This document shows, piece by piece, positions 1 to 6,438 of a stretch of 11,743 nt of DNA (position 1 is its first letter; each line of letters starts with the position of its first letter). The position numbers and the translations under genes were made by a program. The DNA is from JAYZAP01 sp964645285 (lineage in GTDB: Bacteria > Pseudomonadota > Alphaproteobacteria > JAAXGF01): positions 1 through 11,743 of the forward strand of contig CAZYDR010000111.1 of the NCBI GenBank assembly GCA_964645285.1, in the 5' to 3' direction. The notes beneath the pieces are model-generated. The model ran no database searches. It saw only the letters and a list, made by a program, of their open reading frames with translations, and was not told the DNA's origin.

Positions 1-60
1 ATCTGTATCGCTGATATCGTCATCTTCTGGATCAATCAATGAGTCCTGAGCCTAAGTTAA

Positions 61-79
61 CGGCGGTCGCCGGTTTTTT
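61..79 (+). terminator. Weak terminator-like hairpin with T-run
   Basis: CGGC (61-64) pairs with GCCG (69-72) around a four-base loop, followed after one G by six T residues (74-79). A 4-bp stem is short for a rho-independent terminator, but the T-run is clear. It would end a plus-strand gene lying left of the window. Two plus frames are open from the left edge until stops at 40-42 and 47-49, so such a gene end is possible but cannot be identified from so few codons. Confidence 0.35.
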
Positions 80-87
80 ACATTTAG

Positions 88-101
88 GTGATCTAGGTCA
101 A
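88..101. promoter_or_regulatory. FNR/FixK-like palindrome upstream of hemA
   Basis: The sequence GTGAT-CTAG-GTCAA matches the FNR/FixK consensus TTGAT-N4-ATCAA at 8 of 10 half-site bases. A possible -10 element TATCCT lies at 123-128, which would put the transcription start near 135 and the box centre near -41, the usual class II activator position. Established knowledge: hemA is controlled by FnrL in Rhodobacter. That the box works here, and the start-site placement, are inference. The remainder of 1-187 shows no other convincing feature. Confidence 0.45.
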
Positions 102-187
102 TATTTGTTAACGATGTCCTGATATCCTACGTCTACGATCAGAGGTACAGCAGGGACGCCGCCAACGCGGCATCTGGGAGGGCGGAC

Positions 188-1399
188 ATGGACTACGAAG
201 GCTTCTTCGCCAAGAAGATTGACGGGCTCAAGGGTGAGGGCCGCTACCGCAGCTTCGCCGAGTTGGCGCGTCATGCGGGCGAATTCCCCATTGCCACCAA
301 TCACAGCGACGAAACCACGGGCGACGTGGTGGTGTGGTGTTCCAACGACTATCTCGGCATGGGCCAATACCCCATGCTGCTCGACACCATGACCAAGGCC
401 ATCGCTCAATACGGCGCAGGCGCCGGCGGCACCCGCAATATTTCGGGCACCTCCCATCCCATCGTTGAACTCGAGCACGAGTTGGCCGCGCTTCACGAGA
501 AGCCCGCGGCCCTGGTGTTCACCTCTGGCTATGTGGCGAACCTGGCGTCGCTGTCGACCCTGGCCGCCATGCTGCCCAACTGTGTCATCCTGTCGGACGC
601 TTGGAACCATGCTTCGATGATCGAAGGCATCCGCCACAGTCGATGTGAGAAGAAACTCTTCCGCCACAACGACGTGGCCCACCTTGAGGAACTGCTCAAG
701 GGAGTCGAGCCCGGCCGGGCCAAGTTAATCGCCTTTGAATCGGTCTACTCCATGGACGGCGACACCTCGCCGATCGAAGAAATCTGTGATCTCGCCGACC
801 GCTACGGCGCCATGACCTATCTCGACGAAGTCCACGCGGTTGGCCTCTATGGCCCTCACGGCGGCGGCATCGCCGAACAGCGTGGACTGATGGACCGCCT
901 GACGGTTATCAACGGCACCCTGGCCAAGGCCTTTGGCGTGCTTGGCGGCTACATCGTTTCATCACCAGCGATTATCGACGCGGTGCGCAGCTTTGCCTCG
1001 TCGTTCATCTTCACCACCGCCCTGCCCCCGGCCCTGGCCGCCGGCGCCCTGGCTTCGGTGCGCCATCTCAAGGCAAGCAACGTGGAGCGCGAGCACCATC
1101 AGGAACGCGCCGCCCGGCTCAAGCGTATGCTGAGCGAGGCGGACATCCCGGTGATGCCGTCGGAGACCCACATCGTGCCGGTCCTGGTCGGCGACCCGGT
1201 GAAGTGCAAGCAGGTCACCGACATTCTGCTCGACGACTACGGCATCTACATCCAGCCGATCAACTTCCCGACCGTACCGCGCGGCACCGAGCGCCTGCGC
1301 ATCACGCCCTCGCCGGTCCACAGCGACGCCATGATGGACGATCTGCTGGCCGCCCTGATCGAGGTCTGGGCCATGCTGGAGCTCAAGCGCGCCGCTTAG
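188..1399 (+). CDS. hemA: 5-aminolevulinate synthase (C4/Shemin pathway)
   Basis: This cytoplasmic PLP enzyme condenses glycine with succinyl-CoA to give 5-aminolevulinate, CO2 and CoA, the committed step of tetrapyrrole synthesis. The 403-residue length is normal for alphaproteobacterial forms. Visible family signatures are the N-terminal FFAKKIDGLKGEGRYR stretch, the glycine-rich GAGAGGTRNISGTS segment, DEVHAVGLYGPHGGG, and GTLAKAFGVLGGY, whose Lys247 is the expected Schiff-base lysine (Lys248 in the Rhodobacter capsulatus enzyme). The related KBL and BioF enzymes share the fold, but the DEVHAVG and GTLAKAFG contexts and the N-terminus favour ALAS. The ATG is preceded by GGGAGGGCGGAC, a strong ribosome site. 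The gene stands alone on its strand. Its last 17 bp overlap the end of the convergent nucleotidyltransferase gene, and no terminator separates them. The FNR-like site upstream suggests oxygen-responsive control. Confidence 0.97.
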   Translation: MDYEGFFAKKIDGLKGEGRYRSFAELARHAGEFPIATNHSDETTGDVVVWCSNDYLGMGQYPMLLDTMTKAIAQYGAGAGGTRNISGTSHPIVELEHELAALHEKPAALVFTSGYVANLASLSTLAAMLPNCVILSDAWNHASMIEGIRHSRCEKKLFRHNDVAHLEELLKGVEPGRAKLIAFESVYSMDGDTSPIEEICDLADRYGAMTYLDEVHAVGLYGPHGGGIAEQRGLMDRLTVINGTLAKAFGVLGGYIVSSPAIIDAVRSFASSFIFTTALPPALAAGALASVRHLKASNVEREHHQERAARLKRMLSEADIPVMPSETHIVPVLVGDPVKCKQVTDILLDDYGIYIQPINFPTVPRGTERLRITPSPVHSDAMMDDLLAALIEVWAMLELKRAA

Positions 1400-1961
1400 G
1401 TATCTGTATTTCAACGTCAGGCCATTGCCGCGCCCACGGCCTGGCCAGCACCCGTTCGCGATAGGCGGACAATCGCTGGTTCAGGGCATGCGGCGTCGGC
1501 ACGATCCGCATGGCCAGCAGATCATCGAGGCCGAGCGACGCCAGCAGTTCAAGCTGTTTATCGTCATCCATACGAACCGCCACGGCGGTCGGCGTTTCCA
1601 GCCAATGGCATAGGGCATCGCTGGTATCGCGGTAGGGCTGGTCGCCGTTGCGCCGGTGCATGCGGGCCTGGTTCTTGACCGACCACGGAACCTGGGCCAA
1701 CACCTCGGCAAGGCGCTCCTCATACAATCGTTCGTCCGCCTTATCAGTGTTGTCGTCGTCAAAATAAATCACGTCGACATCATCAAGCGATGTCGCTTCG
1801 TCATAGCCATGGAGATGGTCCCACACCAGAGCGCGAACAAACCCGGCGCAAACCCAGCAGTCGGGCAATCCGAGACCGCGGACGGCCCGCAACACGGCCA
1901 TGCGCCAAGGGTCCGCTTCGACCAGGCGAAGCACATCGTCGGCGCCGCTGAACACCGCCAT
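1383..1961 (-). CDS. NTP_transf_6-family nucleotidyltransferase
   Basis: This 192-residue protein matches the nucleotidyltransferase-like family formerly called DUF925 (PF06042), whose substrate is unknown. Visible family blocks are WVCAGFVRALVWD (residues 36-48, the G-x-x-R...WD block), SLDDVDVIYFDD (58-69, with acidic residues Asp61 and Asp63 as the likely metal-binding DxD), WSVKNQARMH (93-102) and TAVAVR (125-130). These are conserved landmarks of the family; metal binding is inferred from the polymerase-beta-like fold. The ATG follows the TAG stop of NAD kinase with no gap, so it is almost certainly translationally coupled, and I see no good Shine-Dalgarno of its own. The 3' end overlaps hemA by 17 bp in convergent orientation. 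A role alongside NAD kinase is possible but undocumented here. Confidence 0.85.
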   Translation of the reverse strand: MAVFSGADDVLRLVEADPWRMAVLRAVRGLGLPDCWVCAGFVRALVWDHLHGYDEATSLDDVDVIYFDDDNTDKADERLYEERLAEVLAQVPWSVKNQARMHRRNGDQPYRDTSDALCHWLETPTAVAVRMDDDKQLELLASLGLDDLLAMRIVPTPHALNQRLSAYRERVLARPWARQWPDVEIQIPKRRA

Positions 1962-2729
1962 CTAAGGTGTGAATTGCTCGTTGAGAATTCGTTCGGCCAG
2001 ATTGTGCTCGGGGTCGAACAGCATGGTCAGATCGACCGCGCGGTTTTCCTTGATGACCACATCGACCACGTCGCGAGCCTCGGTGGAGTCGGCCACGGCG
2101 CTGACCGGCCGCTTTTCATTCTCGATAATTTCCAGTCGTACCGTGGCCTCGGACGGCAACAGGGCGCCGCGCCAGCGCCGGGGCCGGAAGGCGCTGATCG
2201 GGGTCAGGGCCAGCAGGTCGGAGCCAACCGGCAGGATCGGCCCGTGGGCCGACAGATTATAAGCGGTGCTGCCCGCCGCCGTGGCCACCAGCACGCCGTC
2301 GCAAATCAACTCGTCGATACGCACGGTACCGTCGACACTGATGCGAATTTTCGACACCTGCCGGGTCTGGCGCAGCAACGACACCTCGTTAATAGCCAGG
2401 GCCTCGATGGTCGAACCGTCAACACTGCGCGCTGTCATGACCAGGGGATGGACGACACTTTCCGACGCCTCGTCGAGGCGCGCCGGTAATTCATCCTCAC
2501 GATATTCATTCATGAGAAAACCGACCGTCCCCCGGTTCATGCCGTAGATCGGCAGGCCGCAGCCGATGAAGCGGTGCAGGGTTTCCAGCATGAAGCCATC
2601 GCCGCCAAGGGCGACAACCACATCCGCGTCTTCCGGATCGACACCCTGGTAACGGGCGCGCAGCGACTTCTCGCTCGCTTGAGCGACGGGCGTGCCGCTA
2701 GCAACAAAGGCAAGTTTTTCAAAGGCCAA
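1962..2729 (-). CDS. nadK: NAD kinase
   Basis: This enzyme phosphorylates NAD at the 2' position to make NADP in the cytoplasm. With the start chosen it has 255 residues, the size of alphaproteobacterial NAD kinases. Diagnostic motifs are the GGDG loop (residues 42-45, in VVALGGDGFMLETLH), the Asn-Glu pair (114-115) in AINEVSL, and the glycine-rich DGVLVATAAGSTAYNLSAHG (144-163). The start is a TTG at 2729-2727, with GGGGGA six bases upstream and the family-typical AFEKLAFVAS just after it. A GTG at 2750 in frame is the alternative. The frame stays open to an ATG at 2948, but that would run into the divergent exported-protein gene and encode unrelated low-complexity sequence. The gene is followed directly, without a gap, by the nucleotidyltransferase. 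Confidence 0.94.
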   Translation of the reverse strand: MAFEKLAFVASGTPVAQASEKSLRARYQGVDPEDADVVVALGGDGFMLETLHRFIGCGLPIYGMNRGTVGFLMNEYREDELPARLDEASESVVHPLVMTARSVDGSTIEALAINEVSLLRQTRQVSKIRISVDGTVRIDELICDGVLVATAAGSTAYNLSAHGPILPVGSDLLALTPISAFRPRRWRGALLPSEATVRLEIIENEKRPVSAVADSTEARDVVDVVIKENRAVDLTMLFDPEHNLAERILNEQFTP

Positions 2730-2880
2730 GGATGTTCCCCCGGTTATCACGAACCACGCCCACTGGCGCGGTGGGCGCAGTATAGACAAATGGACCCGCC
2801 ATGCCAGCGTGGCAGCATTGGTGGGTGACAAAACCGGGGCCGCCGCGCACACTCCAGCAGATCTATCAGGGAGGGCGGAG

Positions 2881-3357
2881 ATGAGGAAATTCGGACTAGC
2901 GTGGGCAGCGCTGCTCGTCTTGCTGGCGACGCCGGCGGCGGCAGCCAAAGACCGCCATGCGGGCTATTACTATCCGACACCGACCACCACCGAGACCTAC
3001 GGCGCGCGGACCATCAAGTTGCCCGAGGCCACCCGCGAGACCCGGCTGGCGTTCATCATCGGCATAACCAAGAAGTCGTTGAGCCGGCCCTACCCGCCGC
3101 GCATCGCCATATTCGCCAAGGGCGACGAGGCCCAGAAACTAATCATTGTCGCCCTTGAGGACGATTATATAGACACTCTCTACCGGGCCCGGGCCCTGCT
3201 CGCCATGTTGACGTCGGTGACCCGCACCACGCCGTTCATCGTCGATCTCGGGCTCGCCGATTTTCTCACCTTCTTTGACCTGGCCAAACTGCTCGGCTTC
3301 GAGCAGATCACCATCTCCGACGGCGACAAGTTCACCCATCAGGTGATCCTCCAGTAA
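2881..3357 (+). CDS. Small exported protein of unknown function
   Basis: This protein has 158 residues with a cleavable signal peptide: basic MRK, a hydrophobic core at about residues 5-17, and an alanine-rich cleavage region ending near residue 22. The mature protein opens with a distinctive DRHAGYYYPTP (24-34). It also carries RPYPPRIAIFAKGDEAQKL (69-87) and DTLYRARALLAML (98-110), which look conserved, and it ends in a compact alpha/beta-like segment. From memory, relatives in alphaproteobacteria are often labelled molybdopterin-guanine dinucleotide biosynthesis protein A. The sequence gives no support for that: I see no MobA-type nucleotide-binding loop, and the protein is predicted to be periplasmic. 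The ATG is preceded by GGGAGGGCGGAG. A frame-compatible upstream ATG at 2692 would overlap nadK and lose the signal peptide. The EamA transporter starts 8 bp downstream, so the two are probably co-transcribed. Confidence 0.83.
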   Translation: MRKFGLAWAALLVLLATPAAAAKDRHAGYYYPTPTTTETYGARTIKLPEATRETRLAFIIGITKKSLSRPYPPRIAIFAKGDEAQKLIIVALEDDYIDTLYRARALLAMLTSVTRTTPFIVDLGLADFLTFFDLAKLLGFEQITISDGDKFTHQVILQ

Positions 3358-3364
3358 CCACGGT

Positions 3365-4264
3365 TTGAGTAATTGGGTTCTTTACCTCGCCACGGTGTTG
3401 ATCTGGGGCGCGAGTTGGTACGGTATTAAGCTTCAGCTCGGCGTCGTTGAGCCGGCGGTTTCGGTCATGTACCGCTTCGGCGCGGCATCGCTGATCTTGA
3501 TAGCATGGTGTCTGCTGCGCGGCATTTCCTTGCGCTTCGATTTGCGCCAGCACGGTTTCGCCGCGCTCATGGGATTCCTCATGTTTTGCCTCAATTACGT
3601 GGTGTTCTACATCGCCACCGCCGACGTAACCACGGGCTTCGTGGCGCTGTCGGTATCCCTGATGGTGATTTTGAATTCCCTGTTCGGATCGTGTTTCCTG
3701 GGCCGCCCCATGCGGCCCATCGTGGTGATCGGCGGACTTTGCGGTGTCGCCGGTATCGCCCTGGTCTTCTGGTCCGAGCTGTCCGGATTCGGCGGCGGTC
3801 AGGCGACCGTGCAGGGCATCGTGTTATGCCTGATCGGCACGGTTGCCGTATCTCTCGGCAACACGGTGTCGGCGCGCAATCAGCAGGCCGGCATGGCGGT
3901 GCTGCCGACCAATGCCATCGCCATGGGTTATTCGGCGCTGATCGTCGCGCTCTATGTGGCCGCCACCGGCAAGCCCGTGAGCTTCGACTTTTCGCCAATC
4001 TACATTGGCTCCCTGGCCTATCTGGTGGTGTTCGCCACGGTCATCGCGTTCGGTTGTTTCCTCACCCTGCTCGGCCGCATCGGGTCGGACCGCGCAGCCT
4101 ACGCCCTGGTGCTTCAGCCGGTGGCGGCCCTGGCCATTTCCACCGCGGTCGAGGATTTCCAATGGGGCTGGCCGGCGGCTCTTGGCGTGGTTCTGGTCCT
4201 GGCCGGTAACATCATCGTGCTTGGCGGCGGCAGAAACACGAAGGTTGCACGTCAGACGCTCTAG
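3365..4264 (+). CDS. EamA/DMT-family transporter
   Basis: This is an inner-membrane protein of 299 residues with about ten hydrophobic segments (by eye near 4-21, 33-52, 66-84, 90-110, 118-137, 148-168, 185-202, 212-236, 245-263 and 268-287). They form two five-helix EamA halves, the normal drug/metabolite transporter architecture. The N-terminal LYLATVLIWGASWYGIK and the second-half SDRAAYALVLQPVAA stretch are typical. The substrate cannot be read from sequence; family members export amino acids, metabolites or drugs. The start is a TTG at 3365, chosen because it yields the full first helix. The next in-frame ATG (3469) would delete that helix. The ribosome site is weak, and the gene begins 8 bp after the exported-protein stop, which suggests coupling. 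A 46-bp gap containing a hairpin precedes the acyl-CoA ligase. Confidence 0.92.
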   Translation: MSNWVLYLATVLIWGASWYGIKLQLGVVEPAVSVMYRFGAASLILIAWCLLRGISLRFDLRQHGFAALMGFLMFCLNYVVFYIATADVTTGFVALSVSLMVILNSLFGSCFLGRPMRPIVVIGGLCGVAGIALVFWSELSGFGGGQATVQGIVLCLIGTVAVSLGNTVSARNQQAGMAVLPTNAIAMGYSALIVALYVAATGKPVSFDFSPIYIGSLAYLVVFATVIAFGCFLTLLGRIGSDRAAYALVLQPVAALAISTAVEDFQWGWPAALGVVLVLAGNIIVLGGGRNTKVARQTL

Positions 4265-4274
4265 TGATGTACCC

Positions 4275-4297
4275 TGCCGTCAAACACTGGGACGGCA
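4275..4297. other. Intergenic 7-bp perfect inverted repeat
   Basis: TGCCGTC (4275-4281) and GACGGCA (4291-4297) are perfect complements separated by nine bases. They fill most of the short gap between the transporter stop and the ribosome site of the acyl-CoA ligase. There is no T-run on either strand, so a classical terminator is unlikely. It may be a processing or attenuating stem-loop in the transcript or a repressor operator for the ligase-hydratase pair. The function is inferred only. Confidence 0.45.
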
Positions 4298-4310
4298 AAG
4301 GGAGGCGGCC

Positions 4311-5954
4311 ATGCAAGGCCTGATGATGGACTCACCGCTGGTGACCACGTCGCTGCTCGCCTATGCAGCCACGTATCATGGCGACGTGGAAATCGTGTCA
4401 CGTTCGGTCGAAGGGCCGATCCACCGCTACACCTACGCGGATTGCTATGCACGCACCCGGCAACTGGCCGGCGCCCTGGCGCGGCGCGGCATCACCAGCG
4501 GTGACCGGGTCGCCACCATGGCGTGGAACACCCACCGCCATCTCGAGCTTTACTTCGGCATCGCCGGTTATGGCGCGGTCTGCCACACCATCAATCCGCG
4601 CCTGTTCCACGACCAGATCGAATACATCGTCAACCACGCCGCCGACCGCTACATCTTCCTCGACCTAAGCTTTGTCGAACTGCTGGAGGGCATGCAGGAC
4701 AAACTCGGCTGTGTCGAAGGCTTCGTCATCATGACCGACGCCGCCCACATGCCCGACACCACGCTCCGCAACGCCCTGTGTTACGAGGACCTGTTGGCCG
4801 CCGAGGCGGGCGACTTCGAATGGCCTGACCTGGACGAGCGTTCGGCATCGTCGCTATGCTACACCTCGGGCACCACGGGCAACCCCAAGGGCGCGCTCTA
4901 CACCCACCGGGCGACCGTGCTGCACAGCATGGCGGCCTGCATGCACGACCACACCATGTCGCTCTCCAGCCAGGACACCGCCATGCCCGTGGTGCCGATG
5001 TTTCATGTCCATGCCTGGGGCCTGCCCTACGCCGTCGCCACCTGCGGCGCCAAGCTGGTGCTGCCCGGCGCCAAGCTCGACGGCGAAAGCCTCCACGAAA
5101 TGCTGGTCAGCGAAAAGGCGACCTTCACCGCCGGGGTGCCGACCCTGTGGTTCGGCCTGCTCGACTATCTGGAGCAATCGGGCAACAGACTCGATGACCT
5201 GGAGCGCATGGGCGTCGGCGGCGCCGCGGTGCCCCTGTGGCTGATCCGTCAGTTCGACGAGAATTACGATGTGGAAATCGTCCAGGGCTGGGGCATGACC
5301 GAGACCGGGCCGGTGGCCACCTGCGGCACCCTCAAGCGCAAATTCCGCGATAGTCCGGCCGAGGAAAAATACGACCTCCGGGCCAAGTCCGGGCGCATCC
5401 CCTATGGCGTCGAGTTCAAGATCGTCGATGACGACGGCGTCGCCCGGCCCCACGACGGTGTGGCCAGCGGCGAGATTTTCGTGCGTGGGCCGTGGATCAT
5501 CAGCGCCTACTTCAACGACGACGAGGCCACGGCGGCGACTTTCGACGACGACGGCTGGTTCGGCACCGGCGATGTCGCCACCATCGACGGCGAAGGCTAT
5601 GTCCAGATCACCGACCGGGCCAAGGACCTGATCAAATCCGGCGGCGAATGGATCAGTTCCATCGATCTGGAGAACGCCGCCGTCGCCCATCCCGACGTGG
5701 CCGAGGCCGCCGCCATCGCCATGGCTCATCCCCGATGGGGCGAGCGGCCCCTGCTGGTCATCGTGCGCCGCGACGATGCGGACATTACGGCGGATGAGAT
5801 TCAAGACTTCCTCACCGACAAGGTCACCAAGTGGTGGCTGCCCGACGACATCACCTTTGTCGACGAACTACCCCACACGGCCACCGGCAAAATCAGCAAG
5901 CTGACGCTCCGTGAGCAATTCGCCGACTACATCCTGCCCACCGTGGAGGCCTGA
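4311..5954 (+). CDS. AMP-forming acyl-CoA ligase (FadD/DmdB-like)
   Basis: This adenylate-forming enzyme of 547 residues activates a carboxylic acid with ATP and joins it to CoA. All core motifs are intact: the P-loop YTSGTTGNPKG (184-194), WGMTETGP (327-334), TGD with Asp421, the hinge region ITDRAKDLIKSGGEWIS, and TATGKISK with the catalytic Lys527. The N-terminus (MQGLMMDSPLVTTSLLAYAA) and the overall length resemble the group annotated as long-chain fatty-acid or 3-methylmercaptopropionyl-CoA ligase (DmdB). The acyl specificity cannot be settled from sequence, so I give no symbol. The start at 4311 has GGGAGG at the right distance and the expected family N-terminus. The frame is open further upstream, but there it overlaps the transporter. 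It sits 2 bp before the MaoC-type hydratase, which implies an operon and points to an acyl-CoA oxidation or modification route. Confidence 0.95.
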   Translation: MQGLMMDSPLVTTSLLAYAATYHGDVEIVSRSVEGPIHRYTYADCYARTRQLAGALARRGITSGDRVATMAWNTHRHLELYFGIAGYGAVCHTINPRLFHDQIEYIVNHAADRYIFLDLSFVELLEGMQDKLGCVEGFVIMTDAAHMPDTTLRNALCYEDLLAAEAGDFEWPDLDERSASSLCYTSGTTGNPKGALYTHRATVLHSMAACMHDHTMSLSSQDTAMPVVPMFHVHAWGLPYAVATCGAKLVLPGAKLDGESLHEMLVSEKATFTAGVPTLWFGLLDYLEQSGNRLDDLERMGVGGAAVPLWLIRQFDENYDVEIVQGWGMTETGPVATCGTLKRKFRDSPAEEKYDLRAKSGRIPYGVEFKIVDDDGVARPHDGVASGEIFVRGPWIISAYFNDDEATAATFDDDGWFGTGDVATIDGEGYVQITDRAKDLIKSGGEWISSIDLENAAVAHPDVAEAAAIAMAHPRWGERPLLVIVRRDDADITADEIQDFLTDKVTKWWLPDDITFVDELPHTATGKISKLTLREQFADYILPTVEA

Positions 5955-5956
5955 CC

Positions 5957-6415
5957 ATGCTGGTTGTCGACAACCCCCTCGACCTCAAGGCCCATGTGGG
6001 CGAAGAACTCGAACCCAGTGACTGGGTTACCGTCGACCAGCCGACCATCGACAAATTCGCCGACGCCACCGGCGACCACCAATGGATTCACGTGGATGTG
6101 GGGCGCGCCGCCCGCGATATGCCGGACGGCAAGACCATTGCCCACGGTTATCTCACGTTGTCCCTGCTGCCCCAGATGATCTATCAGAGTTACCATGTGA
6201 CAAACCACACCCATGGCCTCAACTACGGCTCCAACAAGGTGCGTTTCACGGCGCCGGTGGCGGTTGGCTCAAGGGTCCGCATGCGCATGACCTTCACCGC
6301 CGTCGACGAAGTCGCCGACGGCGGCGTGCGGGTCACCGGCAATTGCGTCATGGAGATCGAAGGCAGCGACCGCCCGGCCCTGGTCGCCGAGGTCATCAGC
6401 CAGATTTACGGGTAG
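5957..6415 (+). CDS. MaoC-family hotdog enoyl-CoA hydratase
   Basis: This 152-residue single hotdog domain is of the MaoC/NodN type, probably hydrating a 2-enoyl-CoA to an (R)-3-hydroxyacyl-CoA. The hydratase-2 motif is present: FADATGDHQWIHVD (34-47) supplies the Asp40-His45 pair with the same five-residue spacing as the catalytic Asp/His dyad of PhaJ, followed by the typical GKTIAHGYLTLSL (58-70). NYGSNKVRFTAPV (89-101) is the usual second conserved block. The start lies 2 bp after the ligase stop, with GGAGG inside the end of the ligase gene, so translation is coupled. Substrate length is unknown. It would accept the product of the adjacent ligase only after a dehydrogenase step whose gene is not in this window. 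NodN-type proteins of uncertain activity are the alternative reading. Confidence 0.92.
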   Translation: MLVVDNPLDLKAHVGEELEPSDWVTVDQPTIDKFADATGDHQWIHVDVGRAARDMPDGKTIAHGYLTLSLLPQMIYQSYHVTNHTHGLNYGSNKVRFTAPVAVGSRVRMRMTFTAVDEVADGGVRVTGNCVMEIEGSDRPALVAEVISQIYG

Positions 6416-6420
6416 CGAGC

Positions 6421-6438
6421 GGCGGCGCCCTAGCCGCC
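6421..6438. terminator. Candidate bidirectional terminator hairpin
   Basis: GGCGGC (6421-6426) pairs perfectly with GCCGCC (6433-6438) around a six-base loop, in the 14-bp gap between the convergent hydratase and moaA genes. The loop contains the moaA stop codon. The location suits shared termination, but neither side has a T-run, so any stop would be weak or factor-assisted. Confidence 0.38.

Noticed and set aside
1..49. Possible C-terminal codons of an upstream plus-strand gene
   Set aside because: Two frames are open from the left edge (stops at 40-42 and 47-49), but 13 to 15 codons are too few to tell a real gene end from chance.
1656..2489. Plus-strand open frame antisense to nadK and the nucleotidyltransferase
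   Set aside because: Both minus-strand genes carry clear conserved motifs, while the plus-strand translation is Gln/His/Gly-rich without any domain.
2763..2779. Possible sigma-54 -24/-12 element upstream of the exported protein
   Set aside because: The TGGC part matches, but the -12 region reads GCGC instead of TTGC, and nothing else supports sigma-54 control.
4854..5804. Long open frame (316 codons) antisense to the acyl-CoA ligase
   Set aside because: It lies wholly inside a gene with intact catalytic motifs. Its translation is rich in Gly, His, Val and Asp with no family signature, as expected from the complement of GC-rich codons.
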